DNA from: Pseudomonadota bacterium
Lineage (GTDB): Bacteria > Pseudomonadota > Alphaproteobacteria > Rhizobiales > Rhizobiaceae
DNA length: 64,000 bases
NCBI GenBank assembly: GCA_023457435.1
Contig: JAEWLS010000030.1
Span: 1-64,000, forward strand
Reading direction: 5' to 3'
Shown piece by piece: positions 51,795-60,288 of the stretch. Under the pieces are notes generated by a model. It was not told the origin of the DNA, made no database searches, and saw nothing but the letters and a program-made list of their open reading frames with translations. Made by a program: the position numbers and the translations under genes. How positions within the stretch are numbered: the stretch's first letter is position 1; the number at the start of each line of letters is the position of its first letter.

Positions 51795-53789
51795 GTGGTG
51801 GCGCTCCATGAACCTGCCGCACCGCGCGTGGCGCTCGCAAGGCCCTCGCTCCCATGGCTCGCTGCTGCCGCTGCCTTCGTGTGCCTTTGGCAGTTCGGCA
51901 GCGTTTTCGCGCAGTGGGCGATGGTCTATCCGAAGGCGTGGCTTGTCCCCGCGGCGGCGTGGATAGGGGCCTTCGCCAAATGGCTGGTCAACGAGGCCAG
52001 CTTCGGCCTGTTCACCTTCACACAGCTCACGCGCTTCTTCGCGGCGGTCATCGACGTTCCGTACCGCATTGCTCTAGGTCTCTTGTCGGCCGGACTCACC
52101 ACGGGCCAGGGCTCCAGCGCGATCCAGCACCTGCCGCCGCTTTCGTGGGTTGCCGTGGTCGCCGTCGCGGCGCTGATCGGCCTTCGGCTGGGCGGCTGGC
52201 GCCTGGCTGCGCTCGCCGGCCTGTGCTTCCTCTACCTCGCCACTTTCGGCCAGTGGACGAGCGCCATGGTGACGCTAGCTTCCATTGCCGTCGCAGTGCC
52301 GCTCGGCGTCGCCGGCGGGCTGCTTGCCGGCATTGCGGCGTGGCGATGGTCGGGCTTCGAGCGCGCAATCGCGCCGCTGCTGGACCTCATGCAGACGATC
52401 CCTGTCTTCGCATACCTCGTGCCGATCCTCGTCCTGTTCGGCTTCGGCCCGACGGCGGCGATCGTCGCGACGCTGATCTATGCCGTGCCGCCGATGATCC
52501 GCATCACGGTGCTGGCGCTGCGCGGCGTGCCTTCGGAGATCGTGGATCTCGGCCGCATGGTCGGCTGCACGCGGCGCCAGATGACCTGGAGGGTCATGGT
52601 GCCGTCGGCACGCGAAAGCCTGATGGTCGGCGTCAACCAGGTCATCATGCTGTCGCTCAACATGGTCATCATCGCCTCGATGATCGGCGCCGGAGGCCTC
52701 GGTTTCGACGTGCTCGCCGCGCTGAGGCGGCTCGACATTGGAGCAGGGCTCGAGGCGGGGCTCGCCATCGTGGCCCTGGCCATCGCGCTCGACCGCCTGA
52801 GCCAGGCCGCGGCGGACCCAGACCCGGCATCGCCCGGTCTGGCGCTCGTGCAGCGTCGCTCATACCTGTTCGCGGCCGTCGGCATCGTCCTCGCCGCCGG
52901 TGCGATCGGGTTCGAGCTTCCGGCCGTCCAGACCTACCCGGAGACGGCGCAGCTCTCGACCGGAACGTTCTGGGCCGAGATCGTGCGCTGGATAAACGTG
53001 AACTTCTTCGATGCCTTCGAGGCGATCAAGAATCTGGTCCTGCTCAACGTGCTGATCCCCGTGAAGCGCCTTCTCGCGGGTCTACCCTGGCTCGGCGTCC
53101 TCGGCCTGCTCGCCTTCGCCGGCTGGCGTCTCGGCGGCTGGCGTCTGTCGCTGCTGGTCGGCGTCCTCACTGCCGCCATCGCGGCCACCGGCCAGTGGGA
53201 CAAGACGATGGTCACCGTCTATCTCTGCGGCGTCTCCGTCATCGTCGCCGGCGCGATCGGGATTCCGATCGGCATCGTATCGGCCGAGCGCGAGCATCTG
53301 TGGCGCTGGGTACAGGCTGTAATCGACACGCTGCAGACGCTGCCTTCCTTCGTCTACCTGATGCCGGCGGTCATGCTGTTCCGCGTCGGCGACTTCACCG
53401 CCATGCTCGCGGTCGTCGCGTTCTCGGTCGTGCCGGCGATCCGCTACACCGCGCTTGGTATCCGCAGGGTGGATCCCCGCGTGGTCGAGGCCGGAAGGGC
53501 GATGGGCTGCACGCCCTGGCAGCTACTGACCAGGATCAAGCTCAAGCTGGCACTGCCGGAGATCATGCTCGGCATCAACCAGACGATCTTGTTCGCCCTC
53601 TCGATGCTGGTCATCACCGCCCTGGTCGGAACGCGGGATCTGGGGCAGGAGGTCTACATCGCCCTGACCAAGGCCGATGTCGGCCGCGGCCTGGTGGCCG
53701 GGCTCGCCGTGGCGTTCATCGCCATCATTGCTGATCGGCTCATCGCGGCCGGCGCTGCGCGTGCGCGCGCGCGGCTTGGGCTTACGTAG
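51795..53789 (+). CDS. Fused double ABC permease, ProW/OpuAB type
   Basis: This protein of about 664 residues has two complete permease halves in one chain. Each half starts with a hydrophobic region and a duplicated motif (LRLGGWRLAALAG and WRLGGWRLSLLVG, each followed by GQW), then a BPD_transp_1 domain with the EAA-like segments DLGRMVGCTRRQMTWRV and EAGRAMGCTPWQLLTRI. Most ProW/OpuAB permeases are single-domain homodimers, so this is a fused pseudo-dimer. Start is GTG 51795 or 51798. It completes the importer with the two preceding genes. Confidence 0.9.
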   Translation: MVALHEPAAPRVALARPSLPWLAAAAAFVCLWQFGSVFAQWAMVYPKAWLVPAAAWIGAFAKWLVNEASFGLFTFTQLTRFFAAVIDVPYRIALGLLSAGLTTGQGSSAIQHLPPLSWVAVVAVAALIGLRLGGWRLAALAGLCFLYLATFGQWTSAMVTLASIAVAVPLGVAGGLLAGIAAWRWSGFERAIAPLLDLMQTIPVFAYLVPILVLFGFGPTAAIVATLIYAVPPMIRITVLALRGVPSEIVDLGRMVGCTRRQMTWRVMVPSARESLMVGVNQVIMLSLNMVIIASMIGAGGLGFDVLAALRRLDIGAGLEAGLAIVALAIALDRLSQAAADPDPASPGLALVQRRSYLFAAVGIVLAAGAIGFELPAVQTYPETAQLSTGTFWAEIVRWINVNFFDAFEAIKNLVLLNVLIPVKRLLAGLPWLGVLGLLAFAGWRLGGWRLSLLVGVLTAAIAATGQWDKTMVTVYLCGVSVIVAGAIGIPIGIVSAEREHLWRWVQAVIDTLQTLPSFVYLMPAVMLFRVGDFTAMLAVVAFSVVPAIRYTALGIRRVDPRVVEAGRAMGCTPWQLLTRIKLKLALPEIMLGINQTILFALSMLVITALVGTRDLGQEVYIALTKADVGRGLVAGLAVAFIAIIADRLIAAGAARARARLGLT

Positions 53790-53803
53790 GAGAAAGATCC
53801 GGC

Positions 53804-54709
53804 ATGCGTGACGACGACGTTCGATCGGTCGCCGATGTAATTCCGGCCCTGAGGGGGCGCAGCGGCGAGGCGCAGCGCCTCGGAGGCCTGACGAACAGGG
53901 TCTATCGACTAGGCGAATACTGCCTGCGCATTCCCGGCAAAGGCACCGAGGAGTACATCAACCGTGCCAATGAGGCGGTCGCCGCTCGAGAAGCTGCACG
54001 TATCGGCGTGAGCCCGGAACTGGTGCATGCCGATCCGACGACCGGCGTTATGGTGACCCGGTTCGTCAAGGGCGCGCGCACCATGTCCCCCGAACTGTTC
54101 GCTCGCGACATCGCCGCCGCCGAGCGCGCCGGCCGGGTCTTTCGCACGCTCCATGACAGCGGCGCGGTGTTCCCGTTCCGCTTCGAACTCTTCTCGATGA
54201 TCGACGGCTATCTGAATGTGCTGTCCACCAAGGACGTTGCCTTGCCGGACGGCTACCACGATGTCGTTCGGGAGGCCGACCAGTCGGTACGCGCCGCGCT
54301 TGCGGCGCGTCCATTGCCGCTGGTCGCGTGCCACTGCGATCCGCTTTGCGAGAACTTGCTCGACGACGGCGCGCGCATGTGGATCGTCGATTGGGAGTAT
54401 TCGGGTATGAACGACCCGATGTGGGATCTTGGCGACCTCTCGGTCGAGGGGGGCTTCGCGCCCGACACCGAGGAAGCGATGTTCCGCGCCTACTTCGGCG
54501 CCGAGCCGTCGGCCGCCGAGCGTGGCCGCATCGTCATCTACAAGGCGATGTGCGACCTGCTGTGGACGCTATGGGGTCTGATCCAGCTCGCCAACGCCAA
54601 TCCGGCAGATGACTTCCGCGCCTATGCGGATGGTCGATTCGCGCGCTGCCGCGCGCTGATGCAGACGGCCGAATTCGGCCGTCACCTCGCAGCGGTACGG
54701 AACGGCTAG
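53804..54709 (+). CDS. Choline kinase-like phosphotransferase (APH fold)
   Basis: This 301-residue protein has the choline/aminoglycoside phosphotransferase active site: HCDPLCENLL (Brenner motif) and the metal-binding IVDWEYSGMNDPMWDLGDLS. GLTNRVYRL near residue 26 is the LicA/choline kinase nucleotide loop. It follows the transporter by 14 bases, so it is likely in the same operon. It probably phosphorylates imported choline, ethanolamine or a related amine alcohol. An antibiotic-resistance role is unlikely in this context. Confidence 0.85.
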   Translation: MRDDDVRSVADVIPALRGRSGEAQRLGGLTNRVYRLGEYCLRIPGKGTEEYINRANEAVAAREAARIGVSPELVHADPTTGVMVTRFVKGARTMSPELFARDIAAAERAGRVFRTLHDSGAVFPFRFELFSMIDGYLNVLSTKDVALPDGYHDVVREADQSVRAALAARPLPLVACHCDPLCENLLDDGARMWIVDWEYSGMNDPMWDLGDLSVEGGFAPDTEEAMFRAYFGAEPSAAERGRIVIYKAMCDLLWTLWGLIQLANANPADDFRAYADGRFARCRALMQTAEFGRHLAAVRNG

Positions 54710-54710
54710 G

Positions 54711-54959
54711 CTAGGCGCGGCTCGGAGCCGGCATCAGCGCGTTGTGCTGAATCTCGGAGAGCACGGCGTGGAGCAGCGCGCGAATCTCGTTCTCGGCATC
54801 TTCCCGCGGGACGCCCATGCCCATCGAAAGACGAAGCAGCCGCTTTGCAGTCTGCCGCCAGTAGACGTTGGCCCGCTCGCCATGCAGGCCGCCGAGGATA
54901 CGCGCTACGCCCTGAACCAAATCCCGCCTGCGATGCAGCGGAAACGCCACTACGCTCAT
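54711..54959 (-). CDS. DUF6074 family small protein
   Basis: This 82-residue protein begins MSVVAFPLHRRRDLVQGVAR, the recognisable N-terminus of small DUF6074 proteins common in rhizobia, with a conserved WRQTAKRLLRLSMG segment and a helical C-terminus. The function is unknown. GGGGG lies upstream of the ATG at 54959. It is convergent with the kinase gene (two bases apart) and separated from luxI by a terminator. Confidence 0.82.
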   Translation of the reverse strand: MSVVAFPLHRRRDLVQGVARILGGLHGERANVYWRQTAKRLLRLSMGMGVPREDAENEIRALLHAVLSEIQHNALMPAPSRA

Positions 54960-55053
54960 GCAACAAACCCCCGATTCCCTCTGTCATCGGAAGTAAGGCG
55001 GTGCGGTTAACGGCAGGTGAAAATGTCCCTTATCGCGAGCGACGGAGCGGACA

Positions 55054-55098
55054 GATAAAAGGCCCCGCCACGCGTTGGGGCTCTATGCGTGGCGGGGC
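55054..55098 (-). terminator. Rho-independent terminator downstream of luxI
   Basis: On the minus strand a perfect 12-bp stem (arms 55087-55098 and 55062-55073, GCCCCGCCACGC with its complement) with a 13-nt loop is followed by a CCTTTTAT tract. It lies about 60 bases past the luxI stop and should end that transcript. The rest of the 201-base gap 54960-55160 shows no other feature. Confidence 0.8.
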
Positions 55099-55160
55099 AA
55101 CGGACCGGCTACCGCCACCGCGAAGCAGCTGGATTCCCGGTCGAACTGAAAGGCTTCTGA

Positions 55161-55820
55161 TCAGGCCGCGATGTTGTGCAGGTGCGTCGCCGGCGGCGCG
55201 TAGCGGTGCTGGTAAAGTGGGTCATACTGGCCGAGGGCCGCGCGCATCCCGGTGACGAAATCCGCCGAGATCGAGAACGTGCCGCAGCAGACAGGGCGCC
55301 TTCCGTAGCCGTCGGCGCGTCCGAGCTCGTCGAGCCGTGCTCCGAAACCCGCGTAGACGCGCTTCATGTGCGGCTCGTAATTGCAGACCACGGTGTGGAT
55401 GCCGTGCGCGAGCGCACATTCGCCCGTTGCAAGGCAAAGCAGGCCGAGCGCCCGGTTGACCGTCATACCTGGAAAGTCGCGAGCGATGAGGCTCGCGTCG
55501 ACGCACGTACGCGTCGCTTCCCAGATTCCCGGCGCGCTGAGACCGCTAGCTGCGGGGAAGGTCTCCGCGAAAACATCGTAAAGTAGGGTCGGGCCGGTGG
55601 TCGGCATAAGCCGCATCGAGCCATACACGGCGCGCGTCCTCGGGTTGAACCAGATGAGATACGCGGCGCCGAATTCGTCGTAGCCGTCGCGCTCGAAATC
55701 GCCGTCTACGGGTACGTCCCATCCCATGTCGTCGACGAACACGCGCTTGCGCAGACGATACATGCTCCTCAGCAGGTCCGCATATTGTTCGCGTTGATGC
55801 GCTTCCACGGTGATGAACAT
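55161..55820 (-). CDS. Acyl-homoserine-lactone synthase (LuxI family)
   Basis: This 219-residue LuxI-family enzyme makes an acyl-homoserine lactone from S-adenosylmethionine and an acyl donor. All hallmark residues are at canonical places: Arg24, Phe28, Trp34, Asp45, Asp48, Arg70, Glu101 and Arg104 (RVFVDDMGWDVP, GSMRLMPTTGPTLL, WEATRTC). It is downstream of a luxR gene on the same strand, with a lux-box-like dyad between them. A C-terminal Cys-Cys pair (RRPVCCGT) is unusual but probably neutral. Acyl chain length cannot be predicted. Confidence 0.93.
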   Translation of the reverse strand: MFITVEAHQREQYADLLRSMYRLRKRVFVDDMGWDVPVDGDFERDGYDEFGAAYLIWFNPRTRAVYGSMRLMPTTGPTLLYDVFAETFPAASGLSAPGIWEATRTCVDASLIARDFPGMTVNRALGLLCLATGECALAHGIHTVVCNYEPHMKRVYAGFGARLDELGRADGYGRRPVCCGTFSISADFVTGMRAALGQYDPLYQHRYAPPATHLHNIAA

Positions 55821-55912
55821 TTTCCGAGCCCTTACAGGTGGTTAGCCTAGGGCTTTAAGATGCGGCAAAACACGCCGCGCCGCCAATCCGGGTGTTTCAC
55901 TAAGGGAATCTA

Positions 55913-55931
55913 CGGTAACGCAAGGTAACCG
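55913..55931. promoter_or_regulatory. Lux-box-like dyad upstream of luxI
   Basis: CGGTAACGCAAGGTAACCG is an imperfect dyad of the form CGGTnAC-N5-GTnACCG, 92 bases upstream of the luxI start and 52 bases past the luxR stop. Its 19-bp size is right for a LuxR-family operator. It also contains a 10-bp-spaced direct repeat of GGTAAC. Binding by the adjacent LuxR is inferred. Confidence 0.5.
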
Positions 55932-55983
55932 CGCGACATGATCCGCCGCCGACTCGCGACGGTGCGCGAGGATTGGGGACGGG

Positions 55984-56712
55984 TCAGATGTTGATGATGC
56001 GAAGCTTTACGGCCTTCGCGATCGCCTTGACCGTGTTTTCGGCGTTGAGCTTGTGGCGTGCCGAAACGAGGTAAGCCTCGACGGTCCTGGATGAGATGCC
56101 GAGCTTGCGGCCAATCTCTTTGGCCGACTTGCCGTCCGCCGTCAGGATCAGCGCTTCCATCTCGCGCGGAGTAAGGTTGGGTATCTCGATACCCTCGCCG
56201 AAGATCTCGGTCATCGCCTTGCGGTGCAGGAGATGCGCAAGCTCCATCCACCCGGGCCTATGTCGCGAAACGAAGGCATCCCAGCTTTCTTCGTCCATCG
56301 CGGCATTGACCGAGAACAGCGCGCGACGGCGGTTGCGATCGACGATCGGGACAGAGTAGCCGTGCGCGCTAAGCCCATGTGCGACGAAATCGGCAAACAG
56401 CTCAGTTGCCGCCTCCGTCATCGCCAGGTCTCGCCAGTCGAACGGCAAGGTCCGCGAGAAGCCCTCGATGACTACCGGGTCGACGCGGGTATAGCCGCGG
56501 ATGAGATATCGCGTTAGCCACTCCGCGGGGTAGGTGGACTTCACATAGGGCCCGTCGACGGCAATCGCCGGAAGCTGGCCGAGATGATAGGTGACATTGT
56601 CCACGCCGTAGGCATCGCGTACGGCGAGCACCGCCGCCATCACGTCCGGCGCCGCCTCCGCATCGACAAAAGCCTTCTCGAACAGCCTGTCCGGCTGGCC
56701 GCTCCCCTGCAT
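55984..56712 (-). CDS. LuxR family regulator with autoinducer-binding domain
   Basis: This 242-residue quorum-sensing regulator has an autoinducer-binding domain (about 1-165) with the TraR-like invariant residues Trp65, Tyr69, Asp78-Pro79, Trp93 and Gly118, then a LuxR HTH at 179-242 (LTPREMEALILTADGKSAKEIG). It is the upstream partner of the AHL synthase. GGGAGCGGGG precedes ATG 56712. An inverted repeat GTGAGC-GAT-GCTCAC at 56759-56773, 47 bases upstream, may take part in its regulation. Confidence 0.93.
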   Translation of the reverse strand: MQGSGQPDRLFEKAFVDAEAAPDVMAAVLAVRDAYGVDNVTYHLGQLPAIAVDGPYVKSTYPAEWLTRYLIRGYTRVDPVVIEGFSRTLPFDWRDLAMTEAATELFADFVAHGLSAHGYSVPIVDRNRRRALFSVNAAMDEESWDAFVSRHRPGWMELAHLLHRKAMTEIFGEGIEIPNLTPREMEALILTADGKSAKEIGRKLGISSRTVEAYLVSARHKLNAENTVKAIAKAVKLRIINI

Positions 56713-57070
56713 GCCCCGCTCCCGGTGACGCCCATGCAGGTCCCGCTGCCTGGTACGCGTGAGCGATGCTCACTGCGTCACTTTGTCCGAGTGCTTGGAT
56801 ACCAGATATGCCCGGGCGGTAAACCCTGTTCGCGCAATCGAAATTGATTACGCAATGCCGGAACGGCATCGCTGAAACGAAAAAAGCGGGCTCTGCGCCC
56901 GCTTCCCTTCGTTCCCGAGACCAGTCTCGCTCGCCAGTACATCCGTGGTCGGCGGCGGTCGACCGGGTCAAATGCGGCCGCCTCCCCAGGGACCTCGCGA
57001 CCCATCCGGTCGAACGTCCTGCCGGTCGTGGCGGCCGGTGATCGACATATGGGCAGCCGCGATGTTCAAA
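56713..57070. other. Gene-free stretch between luxR and the caspase/TPR gene
   Basis: About 358 bases carry no credible coding sequence. On the luxR side is the inverted repeat GTGAGC-GAT-GCTCAC (56759-56773) near the likely luxR promoter. A strong terminator for the caspase gene lies at 56880-56904, about 165 bases past its stop, so that message has a long 3' UTR or a small RNA sits there. Short open frames present are not convincing. Confidence 0.7.
56880..56904 (-). terminator. Rho-independent terminator of the caspase/TPR transcript
   Basis: Read on the minus strand, arms AAGCGGGC and GCCCGCTT (56904-56897 and 56891-56884) form an 8-bp stem with a 5-nt loop, followed by six T residues and TTT further on. 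This ends the transcript from the caspase/TPR gene whose stop is at 57071. It is a near-perfect intrinsic terminator. Confidence 0.85.
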
Positions 57071-60067
57071 TCAAGGCGCCGTCTTCTTCCCTTCCGGTAG
57101 CTGTTCGACAACCAGTGCGATCTTGTTATCGACGAGCTGGACCAGCGGCAGGTAGCCGGCGGACTGAAAAGCCTCCTTGGCGATGTTGAAGCGCTCGAGC
57201 GCCAACCGGTATTCCGGCTCGCCGCCACCAAGCGCCGCCGTCGACCAATACACATCGCCGATGTTGTTCTGCGCGAACGCCCATTGAAGTGGCTGCGCCT
57301 CCCGTGTGAACACCTTCGTCGTCTCGTCGAAGGCGGCGCGCGCCTCGGCGAGATAGGAATTGTTCTGCTCGCGAGTCGAAAGGTTGAGCAGGCAGGTCCC
57401 GAGCCCGTTCTGGGCATTAGCCCATTCCACCGGCGCATTGTCGGCGGTCAGAACCTGGAGGGCGGCGCGGCGAAGTTCGATCGCCTCCTTGAGGCTTGCC
57501 GTAGTGGTTTCATGGTTTGCTAAAACCTGCAGTGCGTTGCCCAGGCTCGCGGTGGCCATCGCCCACTGCAAGGGCGTGCGCTCGCGCGTGTATTCGCGCA
57601 GTGCCTGGCGGTAGGCCCCGATGGCATCGCGCTCGTACTTCGGATCGCTGGAAACCAGGGCCATGAGATGCAGGGTGTTTCCGAGGTTGTTCTGCGTCAT
57701 CGCCCAGTCGAGCGGGAAGGCCTCGCGTCTGTAGACCTTGCGCGCGTCGCGAAACGCGTCCGCCGACTCCTGGAGCAGCGTCATGTCGCTGCCGCGCTGC
57801 CCGAGCGTCTGAAGCACCGTCGCCAGATTGTTCTTCGCCGAGGCCCATTCCAGCGGGGCCTTGGCTCGCTCGAACACGGTGAGCGCCTCGTCGAAGGCCG
57901 CGCGCGCCTTGCCCAGCGCCGAGGTGCCGGTCTCGTGGCGGGCCATGTGGTTGAAGGCGATGCCGAGGTTGAGCTGTGTCGCGGCATACTGAAACGGAAA
58001 CTGCGACCTGGTCCGCACGCTGAGCGCGTCGGTGAAGGCGTCGGCAGCCTGCTGATGCAGCTTCGGGTCGTTGGCGCGCAGGCCGAGCGCATTCAGCGTG
58101 TTGCCCAGATTGTTGCTGACCATCCCCCAGTCGATCGGCGCCTTGTCCCGAGTGAAGACCTCGAGGGCGGAACGGTAGGCGACCTCGGCATCGGCGTAGT
58201 CGGCGAGGTCCGGGCGCTGGTCGGCCAGCTTGAAGGTCACGATCCCGATATTGTTCTGCGACGCCGCCCACTCGAGCGGCACCTTCGTCCTGTCCCGCTT
58301 GGCGAGGGCCGCGTGGAAGGCTTCGCGGGCCTTCACGAGCTTGCTCGAATCGCCGGCCCGTTCGCCGAGCGCCATCAGTATATTGCCGGCGTTGTTCTGC
58401 GCGGCAGCCCAGTTCAGGTCGTCGCCCTTGTCGGCGAAGATCGCCATCGTCTCCTCGAAGATGGCCAATGCTTCAAGAAGGCTTGTTGTGCCCTCCTCGT
58501 GCTCGCCGATCGTGTTGAGCACCACCGCCATGTTGTTGCGAGTGCGTGCCCAGTCGAGCCCGCGATCGCCGTTCGGTAGCATGTCGAGAACGGCCTGGTA
58601 GGCCGTCAGGGCCTCTTGCAGTGCCGCCGCGTCTCCATGCGCGGTGCCGAGGGAGCGCAGCGCTTCCGCTTGCAGGTTCTTGTAGTTCCAGGCGATATCT
58701 TCGTCCCACTTCTGCACCAGATCGAAGGCCTTGGCGTAGTCGTCCGCTGCAGCCCTGAAGGCGAAGGCGAGTGCTGACGCGTCGGCACGCTTGGCATAGA
58801 TAGCGGCGTCGGCGATGCGCTTCTGCTTCAGCATCTCCTCGAGATCGTCCACCGTGCCGGCGTCCTGCTCGACGCGAGCGACGGCCTGGTCGAGAAATGT
58901 CCGGGCGGCCTGGATGGCGCCCTCGGCGATCGCCCTGTCTGCGGCGGCGGAGAGTGCGGCGATCTCCGGGTTGTCCGTCGACAGCGCGGCGCGCTGTCCG
59001 AGCATGTCACGCAGGCGCGCGGCCTGATCCTCCAGTACGCGCTGCAGCTCGTCCGGCGACTGCGGCATCCGCTCCTCGCCCATCGCGCGCAGCACGCCGT
59101 AGAGCGAATCGAGCTTCACGCCTTCGCGCAGCGCCACCTGCTCGACCTGCTTGCGCTCGAGGCTGGGCAGGTCGGCCATGGTCAGGAGCAGCTGGCGCCG
59201 CTCACCGTTGATGGTCTTCTCGATTCCATCGGGCTCCTGCGGCGCCATGCCGAAATAGACGAGGCGGCGCAGGCTCTCGTTGACCCACGGCCGCTGCTTG
59301 GAGTCGGTCGATAGATACACCTCCTCCGTCACCATGCGCAGGACCTGGCCGAACTCGACGCCCTCCATCGCCGCGAGATGCCGCAGCAGCGCCCGCGCGT
59401 ACGGGCTGTTGCCGCCGGGCTCGCCATCGAGTGCCGGTAGGCCCGGCTCTGCGGCGAAACCGATGACTGTGCCGAGGCTTTCGCTGCCCGGCTTGGGCGC
59501 AGACAGCGCGGTTGCGCCACGCACGACGGTGAGGCCGCCCTCGCCGATCGGCAGCGGGCGCGTCTTCGGCTTCTGCCGTATTACCGTGCCTGCCGGGAAC
59601 GGGTTTGTGCGGCAGGCGTCGAGCAGGACCACTGTGAGCGGAACCGTCTTCTTCAGCTCGTCGAGCACCTGCGATAGCGGCACGAGCGCCTCGCCGGCAT
59701 TCTCGAGCGCTGCGGCGTCCGCATCGACCGGCAGCAGCCAGTTCTCGCCGCCGGCTTCGATGCCGTGGCCCGAGTAGTAGATCAGCGCGACGTCGGCGTC
59801 CTCGGCATCCTCGGCGAAGCGTTCGAGGTCGCGGCGCAGCTTGGCGGAGTCCCGGTCGGTGACGGCGCGCGCATCGAAACCCAGGTCCGTGAGCAGCTTC
59901 ACCATCGCGCGTGCGTCGTTGGCCGGGTTCGACAGCGGCGCGATGTGTTCGTATGCAGACTGACCGATGACGAGGGCAACCCCGCTCATGCTTTCGGCAC
60001 GCGTCGTGGCGACGGCTAGCAGCAGCAGTGCGAACGCCAGGCGGATCGGGGTCGTGATTATGCGCAT
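57071..60067 (-). CDS. Caspase-fold (C14) protein with TPR array
   Basis: This 998-residue protein has a signal peptide (MRIITTPIRLAFALLLLAVA, to about residue 24), a caspase/metacaspase-like p20 domain (about 27-280) with the catalytic dyad His101 (YYSGHGIEAGGENW) and Cys152 (LLDACRTNPF), a helical linker, and from about 400 to 990 a long array of TPR units with the recurring text WA-x-x-NNLG (AMTQNNLGNTL, GMVSNNLGNTL, ASAKNNLATVL). It is probably periplasmic or envelope-exposed. ATG 60067 is chosen for the signal peptide. It may be an active protease or a binding scaffold; no partner is evident nearby. Confidence 0.88.
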   Translation of the reverse strand: MRIITTPIRLAFALLLLAVATTRAESMSGVALVIGQSAYEHIAPLSNPANDARAMVKLLTDLGFDARAVTDRDSAKLRRDLERFAEDAEDADVALIYYSGHGIEAGGENWLLPVDADAAALENAGEALVPLSQVLDELKKTVPLTVVLLDACRTNPFPAGTVIRQKPKTRPLPIGEGGLTVVRGATALSAPKPGSESLGTVIGFAAEPGLPALDGEPGGNSPYARALLRHLAAMEGVEFGQVLRMVTEEVYLSTDSKQRPWVNESLRRLVYFGMAPQEPDGIEKTINGERRQLLLTMADLPSLERKQVEQVALREGVKLDSLYGVLRAMGEERMPQSPDELQRVLEDQAARLRDMLGQRAALSTDNPEIAALSAAADRAIAEGAIQAARTFLDQAVARVEQDAGTVDDLEEMLKQKRIADAAIYAKRADASALAFAFRAAADDYAKAFDLVQKWDEDIAWNYKNLQAEALRSLGTAHGDAAALQEALTAYQAVLDMLPNGDRGLDWARTRNNMAVVLNTIGEHEEGTTSLLEALAIFEETMAIFADKGDDLNWAAAQNNAGNILMALGERAGDSSKLVKAREAFHAALAKRDRTKVPLEWAASQNNIGIVTFKLADQRPDLADYADAEVAYRSALEVFTRDKAPIDWGMVSNNLGNTLNALGLRANDPKLHQQAADAFTDALSVRTRSQFPFQYAATQLNLGIAFNHMARHETGTSALGKARAAFDEALTVFERAKAPLEWASAKNNLATVLQTLGQRGSDMTLLQESADAFRDARKVYRREAFPLDWAMTQNNLGNTLHLMALVSSDPKYERDAIGAYRQALREYTRERTPLQWAMATASLGNALQVLANHETTTASLKEAIELRRAALQVLTADNAPVEWANAQNGLGTCLLNLSTREQNNSYLAEARAAFDETTKVFTREAQPLQWAFAQNNIGDVYWSTAALGGGEPEYRLALERFNIAKEAFQSAGYLPLVQLVDNKIALVVEQLPEGKKTAP

Positions 60068-60146
60068 GTCTGGCCTCGTACGGGGAATGCGTTTCCGCCG
60101 CGTGTCACCGCCGATAGCCGGCAATTGTGGCGGAGCAAGCGATGAG

Positions 60147-60162
60147 ATCACGCGCGCGTGAT
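60147..60162. promoter_or_regulatory. 16-bp perfect palindrome in a divergent promoter region
   Basis: ATCACGCGCGCGTGAT is a perfect palindrome in the 221-base region between the divergent caspase/TPR gene and the PotD-like gene. It is a strong operator candidate, but no transcription factor gene lies next to it in the window. The rest of the gap shows only AT-poor sequence. Confidence 0.5.
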
Positions 60163-60288
60163 GTGCCTCATAAGGCGGCAGCGTGGAAATGTGCTGCTTC
60201 TTTCAGCTTGCGGGTCGCCGAGGGCGCAAATAGTCTGCTGTCAACGGGCGCTGAGGGGTTCGCGCACCGTCAATCGATGAGGCGCAAG

